Source: an uncultured Prevotella sp.
GTDB taxonomy: Bacteria; Bacteroidota; Bacteroidia; Bacteroidales; Bacteroidaceae
NCBI GenBank assembly: GCA_900550635.1
Contig: URSZ01000132.1
Location: forward strand, 1-6,012
Length of the DNA stretch: 6,012 nt
Direction of reading: 5' to 3'
In this document: positions 1 to 5,933 of the stretch, piece after piece
How the letters are laid out: the number at the start of each line of letters is the position of its first letter
Numbering within the stretch: position 1 is the stretch's first letter
Program-made: the position numbers and the translations under genes
Notes under the pieces: generated by a model
What the model was told of the DNA's origin: nothing
What the model saw: the letters and a program-made list of their open reading frames with translations, nothing else
The model's database searches: none

Positions 1-741
1 CGTTGCGAATGTGTGCCGCAGCACGTGTGGCGAGCGTTTCTTTATCGAAGTTACGAGCGAAAGCCGCTCCTTTACTATGTTTCTTACTTCGGCGGTGGAA
101 AGGCGCGTGTTTTTCGACGTTATGAAAAATGCCGGTTGGCTGTCGCCGGCTACGCTGTCACGCATTATTATATATTGCCGCAGTTCGTCGCACAGTTCTT
201 TTCCGAAAGGCACAATCCTTTGCTTGTTGCGTTTCCCCGTTACCTTTATTGTGCGTGCGGCCAGGTCCACGCTGCCGGTGTTGAGCGAGGTAAGCTCCGA
301 AACTCGTATGCCCGTGTTGTAAAACGTATTTATTATTGCGTGGTTCCTGTGTCCCTCAAAAGTGTCTTCCACCGGTATGTCGTCGAGCAGGCGGTTCATT
401 TCGGATTCCTTTACGAAATAGGGCAGTGTCTTCTGCTTCTTCGGGCCGCGCAGTTTGCCGGTGGGGTCATACCGGGTCTCGCCCTTGGCGAGCATGTATT
501 TATATAATGTGCGCAGCGAGCTGAGCCGTCTGTTCACCGTGGCCGCCGTGTTGCCCTTTTCCAGCATGTCGGCAAGCCACAGGCGTATCATTTCGGAGTC
601 AACGTCCTTCCATGTCATGCCCGGGCGGGCATTCTCGAAAAACTGTTGGAATGCTTTCAGGTCGCGCTCATAGCAACTCACCGTCAGCGGGGAGTAGTTC
701 CTCTCGTAGGCCAAGTATTTTATGAAACCGGATAAAAGCAT
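1..741 (-). CDS. XerC/XerD-family tyrosine recombinase, 3' end beyond window
   Basis: Site-specific DNA recombinase of the phage-integrase family, which cuts and rejoins DNA through a 3'-phosphotyrosine. The frame is open for 247 codons from ATG at 741 to the window edge. The N-terminal core-binding SAM-like domain (about residues 1-88) begins MLLSGFIKYLAYERNYS, matching the usual XerC/D opening and fixing the start. The catalytic domain follows from about residue 105: Arg I in GIRVSEL (R146), the beta-hairpin Lys in VTGKRNKQR (K170), and the HxxR box in SPHVLRHTFAT (H239, R242). The last 45 or so residues, with the second His/Trp and the Tyr nucleophile, lie outside the window, so catalytic integrity cannot be fully confirmed. 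It lies 79 nt downstream of rpsU in the same direction, and its start codon sits in a long hairpin. Chromosomal housekeeping XerC/D seems more likely than a mobile-element integrase because of the rpsU linkage, but C versus D cannot be decided. Confidence 0.95.
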   Translation of the reverse strand, partial: MLLSGFIKYLAYERNYSPLTVSCYERDLKAFQQFFENARPGMTWKDVDSEMIRLWLADMLEKGNTAATVNRRLSSLRTLYKYMLAKGETRYDPTGKLRGPKKQKTLPYFVKESEMNRLLDDIPVEDTFEGHRNHAIINTFYNTGIRVSELTSLNTGSVDLAARTIKVTGKRNKQRIVPFGKELCDELRQYIIMRDSVAGDSQPAFFITSKNTRLSTAEVRNIVKERLSLVTSIKKRSPHVLRHTFAT

Positions 742-779
742 AAATTCGCTGCGTAGTATGTTTACGCAACGAATTTATG
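739..779 (-). promoter_or_regulatory. Long inverted repeat covering the recombinase start codon
   Basis: Arms 739-755 and 763-779 are 17 nt each around a 7-nt loop (756-762). The only non-Watson-Crick pair (749/769) becomes G-U in the minus-strand RNA, so the transcript can form an uninterrupted 17-bp stem. The recombinase ATG (741-739) is the last three bases of the 3' arm. On the minus strand only CTTTTA follows the stem, a weak U-tract; on the plus strand nine T's follow at 783-791, so it looks like a plus-strand intrinsic terminator although no plus-strand gene exists. It could be an attenuator between rpsU and the recombinase, a start-occluding translational switch, or a recombinase-binding operator. 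The dyad is seen directly; the role is inference. Confidence 0.7.
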
Positions 780-820
780 TAATTTTTTTTTCAGGCGCAA
801 GCCTTATGTGCAAATTTATT

Positions 821-1012
821 TTAATCTTCTATGCGCTGCATGCGTTGGATGTAGATAGCGTGTTCTTTTTCCAGACGTTTCAGAACCGACGGCTTGTTGT
901 ACTGCTGACGGCGGCGCAGTTCTTTTACCACACCGGTCTTTTCGAATTTGCGCTTGAATTTCTTGAGCGCCCTTTCAATGTTTTCACCTTCTTTGATAGG
1001 TACGATAATCAT
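821..1012 (-). CDS. rpsU: Small ribosomal subunit protein bS21
   Basis: The 63-residue product begins MIIVPIKEGENIERALKKFKRK and is very basic, the typical length and sequence of bS21. This protein binds the 30S platform near the 3' end of 16S rRNA; in Bacteroidetes it helps keep the anti-Shine-Dalgarno sequence sequestered. The N-terminal ENIERALKKFKRKFEKTGVV segment is the family signature, followed by the ELRRRQQYNKPS linker and a basic C-terminal helix. A good promoter lies about 60 nt upstream. The leader just before the ATG is A-rich (AAAAAACATACCAAAC) and shows no Shine-Dalgarno sequence, which is usual in this phylum. The recombinase gene follows in the same direction after 79 nt, so the two may be cotranscribed, with the hairpin at 739-779 setting the balance. 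Confidence 0.97.
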   Translation of the reverse strand: MIIVPIKEGENIERALKKFKRKFEKTGVVKELRRRQQYNKPSVLKRLEKEHAIYIQRMQRIED

Positions 1013-1072
1013 GTTTGGTATGTTTTTTAATTTTTATTTTATTATCTTGATGATTCGGATTTTTAGCGACTG

Positions 1073-1103
1073 CAAAATTAGTTATACTTTTCCGATACAC
1101 AAA
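1073..1103 (-). promoter_or_regulatory. Bacteroidetes-type sigma-70 promoter for rpsU
   Basis: On the minus strand a TTTG (-33 element, 1100-1103) is followed after exactly 19 nt by TAATTTTG (1073-1080), a full match to the Bacteroides -7 consensus TAnnTTTG. Spacing and position predict an RNA starting around 1065 with a leader of roughly 50 nt before the rpsU ATG at 1012. This is the only full two-part match I found in the window. Confidence 0.75.
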
Positions 1104-1309
1104 ACATTGGCGGAGTTTTTTTTCGCAAAGGCCGAAAATGTGCCGCCGGCCGCAATTTTCCATTGCTTGTCCGCAGCGTTTGCGCGGCATATATATAATA
1201 ATGTGTATTTGCAACATCGGATTTATATAATTACCTTCCCGTTTCTTGTGCCCGTCGAGAATAGGGAAGCTGGAATGTTCGAAAGGTGAAGTTCTTTATG
1301 ACTGTTGTA

Positions 1310-1362
1310 ATGTTTATATTTTGCTGGCAAAAGCAGCGGCTTTGAATGTCTGTTTTCCGTGC
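1310..1362. repeat. Direct repeat, downstream copy, part A
   Basis: These 53 bp are identical to 4320-4372 at a constant offset of 3010. Identity stops abruptly at 1310 on the left and after GC (1361-1362) on the right, where the other copy continues into part B without interruption. It is in the same orientation as the copy at 4320-4405, so the pair are direct repeats flanking the two-gene exported operon. Confidence 0.9.
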
Positions 1363-1370
1363 ACGGAAAA
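1353..1370. repeat. 18-bp perfect palindrome at the repeat break
   Basis: TTTTCCGTGCACGGAAAA equals its own reverse complement, centred on 1361/1362, exactly the point where the split repeat diverges from the intact copy. In the intact copy (4363-4380) the same place reads as an imperfect dyad ending GCCCGAAAAA. The palindrome therefore consists half of repeat part A and half of the inserted sequence. Confidence 0.8.
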
Positions 1371-1416
1371 TGAAAACTGTTTTTCAGCGCGTTTACCCCA
1401 CATTGGAGCAAATAAA

Positions 1417-1479
1417 AAATATCTCTGAGATAATTTAAAATATGTCTGACATAATTCGAAATATGTCAGACATATTTTT
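1417..1479. repeat. Three palindromic units at exact 21-bp period
   Basis: Three tandem units (1417-1437, 1438-1458, 1459-1479) each open with AAA and contain a 13-bp odd palindrome: TATCTCTGAGATA (1420-1432), TATGTCTGACATA (1441-1453) and TATGTCAGACATA (1462-1474), with centres at 1426, 1447 and 1468. Unit 1 differs from unit 2 at two symmetric positions (C/G and G/C) that together keep the symmetry. A 21-bp step equals two helical turns, so dimeric proteins would line up on one DNA face. All three lie in the DNA that interrupts the 86-bp repeat. Confidence 0.85.
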
Positions 1480-1480
1480 T
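1437..1480. terminator. Likely bidirectional intrinsic terminator
   Basis: Units 2 and 3 of the palindrome array pair perfectly over 17 bp (1437-1453 with 1462-1478, 8-nt loop) and are followed by T's up to 1480 on the plus strand. On the minus strand the hairpin is followed by ATTTTAAATT, and unit 1 is followed by TTTTTTATTT, so U-rich tails exist on both sides. It lies about 140 nt past the stop of the 738-residue gene and would end that operon before rpsU. The stem is AT-rich, so efficiency is uncertain. Confidence 0.6.
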
Positions 1481-1506
1481 GCCCTTTGAAAACCCGTTTG
1501 CGAAAC

Positions 1507-1541
1507 GCCCGAAAAACGCAGACAAATTAGGTAGCTGCGTG
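1507..1541. repeat. Direct repeat, downstream copy, part B
   Basis: These 35 bp are identical to 4371-4405 at an offset of 2864. Parts A and B abut in the upstream copy, sharing only the dinucleotide GC, but here they lie 144 bp apart. That fits insertion at the loop of the element with a 2-bp duplication, or precise loss from the other copy. Confidence 0.9.
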
Positions 1542-1620
1542 CCGGATGTTGCCGGTAGGGATTTTCGAATGCCTTTTTCGGGAATCGGAGTGTTGTTACC
1601 TGATTTTTATCGTTTGTAAA

Positions 1621-3837
1621 TCATCTTAGTTTTTTGTAGCTGTAACCATAACTGTCGGTGAGATTTCCGTTTTCGTCGTATTCTTCGTACCTCAGCACTA
1701 AATCGGTCTCTGTCAGTTTTACGACCTTTACGGTATATTCTTGCCTGCTTTCTCCCGTTTGTACCATGTACATGATGTTGCCATTGTATGTGTATGTACC
1801 GTATTCACCGTATTTACCGTATTCGTCTATGCTGTAATTACTGTAAGAGGTTTCGGTAATTTCCATGTATTGGTATCCGTCGCCAGTGTTTTGCCAAGTG
1901 CCTAACAATTCGGCAGGAGGGCCAATCCTTTTATAGACATAAACATAGGGTTTATCGGCTTCGCTGTAGTCAAAGAAGTATAAATAGCCGTCTTTGAATT
2001 CGTAGGTGTAAGTAAAAGAGCCCATCTCGTATGTCATTGTCAAAGATGTACCGTCAGTTTCCCAATGCCCGGCTTCTTCTCCAGTATTGAAAAGGTGGTC
2101 GGGTGTAAATGTTACATACACACCTTCGTCTGCTTCGTGCCACCATAGGCCGTCTTCGAGCCAATAGACCTGTAACCATGAACCTATCAACGGTGACATG
2201 TCGGTGATTGTGAATTTTCCAGAAGGAGTAGCCAGCAGTTCCTTGTCGAATATCTTTATCAACGGGTAGACAGTGTATTCACCGCTTTCAAGTCCGGAAA
2301 ATTGTTCGGAAAGTCCTTTGAACGGCCACTCAGAAGGTCCTGTATATGTAGCGCTGCTGTATTTCTTGGATATTAAGTTGCTTTCGTCGTCGTAAACGGC
2401 AAAGCCTACGTTTGTTGGTAACAACAAATCGCGTGAGATGTCGGTTGAAACGACTTCAGAGTTGCTTTCTGTGCCGTCGGTGCAAGTGATTTCTGAAAAT
2501 TCGGGTACAATAAATTTGTCGTTCCCTATTTGTTTTTCGTCCGAATATGTGAAAATTAGGCTTGCTCCGGGGGCGAACAATCCGGCCCGCGCGAAAGCCG
2601 ATATGGAGTAGGGCGCGGTGGTGCGTGCATAGCTTTCTTTTATGGCCGCGTATGCACCGGTGTCGAAGTATTCCAATGCGTCGAACTTGAAATTGACGTA
2701 TTCTTTCAGTCCCGCGCTGAAGTTTATGCCAATGCCGGTGGCTGTTCCGCAGAACGAGAACAGCAGTTCCGGGATTATGCCTGCTTCGGCCGCGCCTTCC
2801 ATGGACAGCTGGGCCATTTCCCACCCGCCGTCTTGTTCGTAAGAGCGGTGCAAGCCCCATTCGCCTTCCTTATATTCGAAGCTTAACATGTCTCGACGGT
2901 TGAAAAACAGCCCTGCTTCGAGCTTCACCTCGCCGGTAAGGCTGAAATAACCGTCCATGCTGATTTTCGGGACAATAAACAGCGGGGTGTAGGGAATGGG
3001 TATCCTGCCAATAGCTTTGTCTTTTATTATGTTGGCCAATGCCCCTGTGCCAGCTTCGCTTGTTGCTGTCAGCGATTGGTGTATGCCGAGCTTGTTTTCT
3101 AATTCCAATTTGAAATAGAAAGGGCTTCCGAGCGTCTTGCGCATTAATACCCTTAGGCTGGCCTTGTCGTTTACTTCAATGCTTGCCGATGTGCCGTCTT
3201 TTTCAAAATTTTCCTTGTAAGTCTCATCCCAAATCGTGGCATTGGCTTCTATTGACGCTTTGGTGCTTTTTTCAGCTTTTGTGTCTTGTGCTGGGATGCA
3301 TTCCTCATACAGCAGAATTTGGTCGAACACTTCGTCAATGCCTGCCCGCTCGCATTCGTAGTGCATGCCGGCGGCGTCTTCAGCCACGTAGGTCACCCTT
3401 GCCACAATGCCGTCGGGGAACGATGTGCAGTCGTATCGTGACACCACGAGGTTGCCTTTCTCGGGCAGTAGTTCCTCGGGTGTGTCGGGCGCGAAGGTGA
3501 ACGAAACCGTGTCGGCCCGGGTGATGTACGCGTCGTGTTCGGCGGTGAGTATGAACACGTCCTTGTTTAGTATCGTTGGCGGGGCAAAGAACGAAATGCT
3601 GTCGATAGCCGCCAGTGGAATGCGGTATGTGCTGTCGGGCGTGTGGATTAGCTGCGTCTCCCAGCCGGCGTGGTACTTGCCCTCGGCGTCCTCATGCGAG
3701 AGCGTCATGCTGTCGACTTCCGATTTCAGGAAAGCGTCGAACCCGCCGTCGTTGCGGTAAACGAATATCCGGTCCTGCGCCTTTGCGCACGTGGCCAATG
3801 CAGCCATGGCTGCTATTATGAAAAGTATCTTCCTCAT
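1621..3837 (-). CDS. Large exported modular protein with two C-terminal lipocalin-like repeats
   Basis: Hypothetical secreted or surface protein of 738 residues; function not recognised. It has a signal peptide (basic MRK, hydrophobic core to about 17, likely cleavage after AKA at 18-20; LATC at 14-17 is a poor lipobox). Residues 21-86 hold a Bacteroidales-type N-terminal module with VDSMTLS and TPDSTYRIPLAAIDSISF. Residues 88-180 look Ig-like, and 195-435 are beta-rich with short amphipathic strands and GxGxxF patterns. Residues 445-545 look like another beta-sandwich. Two lipocalin-like repeats follow, opening LIGSW (550-554) and LLGTW (644-648). Only two Cys pairs' worth of Cys are scattered, and no catalytic motif was found. 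The start overlaps the preceding 157-residue gene by ATGA, so translation is probably coupled. The 5' half is GC-rich and the last 900 or so bases clearly AT-richer, suggesting a mosaic gene. Cell-surface adhesin or binding role is possible but unproven. Confidence 0.85.
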   Translation of the reverse strand: MRKILFIIAAMAALATCAKAQDRIFVYRNDGGFDAFLKSEVDSMTLSHEDAEGKYHAGWETQLIHTPDSTYRIPLAAIDSISFFAPPTILNKDVFILTAEHDAYITRADTVSFTFAPDTPEELLPEKGNLVVSRYDCTSFPDGIVARVTYVAEDAAGMHYECERAGIDEVFDQILLYEECIPAQDTKAEKSTKASIEANATIWDETYKENFEKDGTSASIEVNDKASLRVLMRKTLGSPFYFKLELENKLGIHQSLTATSEAGTGALANIIKDKAIGRIPIPYTPLFIVPKISMDGYFSLTGEVKLEAGLFFNRRDMLSFEYKEGEWGLHRSYEQDGGWEMAQLSMEGAAEAGIIPELLFSFCGTATGIGINFSAGLKEYVNFKFDALEYFDTGAYAAIKESYARTTAPYSISAFARAGLFAPGASLIFTYSDEKQIGNDKFIVPEFSEITCTDGTESNSEVVSTDISRDLLLPTNVGFAVYDDESNLISKKYSSATYTGPSEWPFKGLSEQFSGLESGEYTVYPLIKIFDKELLATPSGKFTITDMSPLIGSWLQVYWLEDGLWWHEADEGVYVTFTPDHLFNTGEEAGHWETDGTSLTMTYEMGSFTYTYEFKDGYLYFFDYSEADKPYVYVYKRIGPPAELLGTWQNTGDGYQYMEITETSYSNYSIDEYGKYGEYGTYTYNGNIMYMVQTGESRQEYTVKVVKLTETDLVLRYEEYDENGNLTDSYGYSYKKLR
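1798..1824 (-). repeat. Three tandem 9-bp repeats inside the 738-residue gene
   Basis: On the plus strand ACCGTATTC, ACCGTATTT and ACCGTATTC run in tandem. On the coding strand they give the E-Y-G/K-Y-G/E-Y-G run near residues 672-680 in the last lipocalin-like repeat. The unit is a multiple of three, so gain or loss of units would leave the frame intact. Confidence 0.8.
3834..3837 (-). promoter_or_regulatory. ATGA stop-start overlap
   Basis: The TGA of the 157-residue gene and the ATG of the 738-residue gene share the bases ATGA on the minus strand. This fixes the downstream start and implies translation by termination-reinitiation, so the two proteins are likely made together. No Shine-Dalgarno sequence was recognised before it. 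Confidence 0.75.
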
Positions 3838-4307
3838 GGCTTGCTGATTTTAAAGTTACCCGACTGTGTTTTTACTACGTACACCCCTGTAGGCATGGCG
3901 GCGAAACTGATTGCTGTGTTGCCGCTGCCGTCAGTCCGGGCGGAAGCCGTTTGTTTTCCCTCTGTGTCGAACACTTCGACGGGCGAACCTCCGGGCAGGT
4001 GTGAAATGCGCAGCGTGTTGCCCTTGAACGAGAACTCGAATCCTCCTGCGGCTTTGACGTTCTCTATAGCCACGGGGTCGGAGCCGTATGTAAACCTTCT
4101 TATTTCGTTTGCGGGAAAGGAGATAATGCCGTCGAGCGTGGTGATGTTAATCTCGTCGGCCGTGAATTTTACAGTCGGCTGCTTGTCGAGCAGAACGCTG
4201 ACGCATTTGTTGTCTGCTTTCCAAAGTAGCAGCGCGTTTATCCCGTCGGCACTCACGCCTGCGGGGAACAATAAAAGCAATAAAGTGAATCGGACTAATT
4301 TTTTCAT
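3834..4307 (-). CDS. Small secreted protein, T9SS C-terminal-domain-like
   Basis: The 157-residue product has a clear signal peptide (MKKLVRFTLLLLLFPAGVSA, cleavage after VSA at about 20). A short middle region (about 40-75) reads VKFTADEINITTLDGIISF then PANEIRRFTYG. From about residue 98 to the end it resembles the type A sorting domain of type IX secretion cargo: LRISHLPGG, VEVFDTEGK, then MPTGVYVVKTQSG and a terminal FKISKP. Such domains normally end a large cargo protein; here the module is nearly the whole mature protein. Many gut Bacteroides encode this fold without a T9SS, so secretion by that route cannot be assumed. The gene is first in a two-gene operon, overlapping the 738-residue gene by 4 nt; its ATG lies 12 nt from the edge of the 86-bp repeat. 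Product role unknown. Confidence 0.87.
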   Translation of the reverse strand: MKKLVRFTLLLLLFPAGVSADGINALLLWKADNKCVSVLLDKQPTVKFTADEINITTLDGIISFPANEIRRFTYGSDPVAIENVKAAGGFEFSFKGNTLRISHLPGGSPVEVFDTEGKQTASARTDGSGNTAISFAAMPTGVYVVKTQSGNFKISKP

Positions 4308-4319
4308 ATCTTATTTTGG

Positions 4320-4405
4320 ATGTTTATATTTTGCTGGCAAAAGCAGCGGCTTTGAATGTCTGTTTTCCGTGCCCGAAAAACGCAGACAAATTAGGTAGCT
4401 GCGTG
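4320..4405. repeat. 86-bp structured repeat, intact copy
   Basis: This is the contiguous version of the repeat split at 1310-1362/1507-1541. It has nested dyads: outer GCAGC (4343-4347) with GCTGC (4398-4402), inner GTCTG (4358-4362) with CAGAC (4383-4387), and an inner stem 4363-4369 with 4374-4380 whose single mismatch is G-U in minus-strand RNA, closing a 4-nt loop. A further small dyad TTTTGCTGGCAAAA lies at 4329-4342. It ends 12 nt before the 157-residue gene start, so it would be the leader or promoter region of that operon. The minus strand holds TAATTTG (4387-4393), one base short of a -7 element, with no convincing TTTG at -33. It could be a dispersed intergenic repeat, a structured leader, or an operator. 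Confidence 0.8.
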
Positions 4406-4493
4406 TTTAAAGCGAATTCTTCATGTTGTGTATTTGGAAAAAGTAATTTATGCAATGAACTTTTCAGGTTAAGTATGTCGTGGAGCTATTAAT
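4406..4493 (-). other. Spacer with weak candidate terminator
   Basis: Between the stop of the AT-rich gene and the intact repeat there is no gene. On the minus strand GAAAAGT (4461-4467) can pair with ACTTTTTC (4437-4444, one extra T bulged) around a long loop, with T's inside the 3' arm. It is a poor terminator candidate; nothing else stands out. Any promoter for the 157-residue gene must lie here or in the repeat. Confidence 0.25.
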
Positions 4494-5933
4494 TTAGTTC
4501 ATGTCGATGGGCATAATGCAATTATTTGGAATAGTGCTTGTTTTAGAAATACTACGAGTGTTATTTCGCTTGTCAACGTATACATTTGTATCATTGCATA
4601 CCAAAACATTAGGAAAAGTATAGGTGGAGCCATTTTCCAAGGTTGCGTAGAAATATATAGGACTAGCAGAAAACATATTTGAACCATTATAAAAGTAAAA
4701 GATCCTTTCAATGCTAAAAGTTTTGTTGTCGTTATATTCATTATAAGTGAGATACCTTGTGCCGGCTTCTTCCCAACCTCTTTCGTACATCCCGTAGAGT
4801 TCTTTTACAAACAATCCGCCGTCAACATTAAAAGTGACGGTATATTTTGTGTAATTTCTATACGATTCGACGGGATATGTTACGCTTTCAATTATTTTAA
4901 TATTTGATATATTGAAAGCCGGCTTCCTTTTGTATATAAGTCCCTCGATTGGTTTTTCGTCAAGGTGTACGATATTCCCATTCTTTAAGACAACATACGT
5001 TCCTATGTGATAATCAACAGCATTGGCTTCGAAGGTAGAATAATTTATGTTTTCTTCAAAGAAGCCTTCTTTGTCAATGTTCAATTCACACCTTAATTGT
5101 GTATATGTAAAGACGGAAGATAAATTGGAAACGGGATGATATTCGGGTGTCGCATTTGAAAATCTTGTGTAATACCCAAATTGTTTTACTCCGTTCAAGG
5201 TATTTTGGTCTCCGCTTAGATAAACATCTATATTAAACCTTACAGCGCCGTCTTCGTATTTAGGATTATCATCAACTTGGTATTTTTCTATATTTAAGTC
5301 GAAAATGCTGAATGTTACGGTAGGTTTTGTAATATATCGTATTATGGGATATTCATTTGACATAAGTGTCAAATATATTTCATACGTGCCGGCTCCCTTT
5401 TCTTTAAATGATTCGGATTCTTCGGCAAAACCGTTCTTAACGGGTAAAAGAATAACTTCTCTTTTCAATGTTTTGTAAGGCAATAGCGAAAAGAACAGCT
5501 CCGAATTGGATAATCCTCTTTCATTGAGGCCTTCTACATTATATGAAACGGCAAACGAATTCCTGTCGGTTTGTTTTATGTCTTCTATGGAAATTCTGAC
5601 ATAGTCGCCAAATAAACGCTTTTTCAATTTATCCCATTTGGCCGCACCGTATCCAACCAATCCGACTATTGCTCCCGGCAGGCCGCCAACAGTAACGGAT
5701 ACCCCTAATCCTATTTCATCGAATGCCATACCTGCAATATCACCGAACATGCCAATGGCCGGTGGAAGTTTCTCGATACCCGTTTTTATAATAATACCTT
5801 TTATGTTTGTAAGCAAACCCAATGCAGTAATGGCGTTGCTTAATGTGAAAATGGAACTTCCTCCGCTTGACAATGATTTGGCGACAAGTGCCGAATCGGG
5901 AACAGATTGTTCTGCCTGGCTTAATTTTATGTT
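4494..5933 (-). CDS. AT-rich hypothetical protein with Gly-rich hydrophobic N-terminus, start unclear
   Basis: Unknown protein, at least 459 residues if TTG at 5873 is the start. The same frame stays open 20 codons further to a TAA at 5934-5936, and those codons (reading KLSQAEQSVPDSALVAKS) look protein-coding, but no ATG, GTG or TTG lies among them. The coordinates give the whole open frame. Numbering from the TTG, residues 8-90 are hydrophobic and Gly-rich (ITALGLLTNIKG, VGGLPGAIVGLVGYGAAK) and end in basic KLKKRLFG; they could insert in a membrane. Three similar beta-rich segments follow (about 91-190, 191-318, 319-425), Ig/FN3-like, the third containing KYTVTFNVDGG. No signal peptide is visible. 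Base composition is much lower in G+C than the neighbouring operon (about 30% in 4561-4620). A 5'-truncated or frameshifted remnant of a longer surface protein is as likely as an intact gene. Confidence 0.65.
   Translation of the reverse strand, partial: NIKLSQAEQSVPDSALVAKSLSSGGSSIFTLSNAITALGLLTNIKGIIIKTGIEKLPPAIGMFGDIAGMAFDEIGLGVSVTVGGLPGAIVGLVGYGAAKWDKLKKRLFGDYVRISIEDIKQTDRNSFAVSYNVEGLNERGLSNSELFFSLLPYKTLKREVILLPVKNGFAEESESFKEKGAGTYEIYLTLMSNEYPIIRYITKPTVTFSIFDLNIEKYQVDDNPKYEDGAVRFNIDVYLSGDQNTLNGVKQFGYYTRFSNATPEYHPVSNLSSVFTYTQLRCELNIDKEGFFEENINYSTFEANAVDYHIGTYVVLKNGNIVHLDEKPIEGLIYKRKPAFNISNIKIIESVTYPVESYRNYTKYTVTFNVDGGLFVKELYGMYERGWEEAGTRYLTYNEYNDNKTFSIERIFYFYNGSNMFSASPIYFYATLENGSTYTFPNVLVCNDTNVYVDKRNNTRSISKTSTIPNNCIMPIDMN

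Larger units (their letters stand above)
1104..1620. other. Gene-free stretch with split repeat and palindromes
   Basis: No credible gene lies here; the short open frames have no family signature and overlap repeats. It separates the end of the exported-protein operon (stop at 1621) from the rpsU promoter. It holds the two parts of a split 86-bp repeat (1310-1362 and 1507-1541), an 18-bp palindrome (1353-1370), a small TGAAAA/TTTTCA hairpin (1371-1386), and a 21-bp-period palindrome array that can act as a terminator (1417-1480). In 1104-1309 I see only AT-rich and GC-rich patches without a recognisable motif. Confidence 0.6.

Noticed and set aside
13..507. 164-residue plus-strand open frame
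   Set aside because: It lies antisense to the recombinase coding region, whose catalytic motifs are clear; no recognisable family.
739..779. The inverted repeat as a dif site
   Set aside because: It has 17-bp arms and a 7-nt centre rather than two 11-bp arms around 6 bp, and no dif-like arm sequence was recognised.
722..1030. 102-residue plus-strand open frame
   Set aside because: It is antisense to rpsU and crosses the hairpin; the bS21 match on the other strand explains the openness.
984..1217. 77-residue minus-strand open frame over the rpsU promoter
   Set aside because: It overlaps rpsU out of frame and contains the promoter; the basic composition comes from AT-rich leader DNA.
1223..1411. 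62-residue minus-strand open frame in the gene-free stretch
   Set aside because: It runs through repeat part A and the palindrome with no signature or promoter.
3670..4398. 242-residue plus-strand open frame
   Set aside because: It spans both operon genes in antisense and the repeat; both minus-strand genes have signal peptides and family features.
4320..4405. Repeat as an integron attC site
   Set aside because: Nested dyads are present, but no GTTRRRY core and no integron integrase; the nearby recombinase has XerC/D features.
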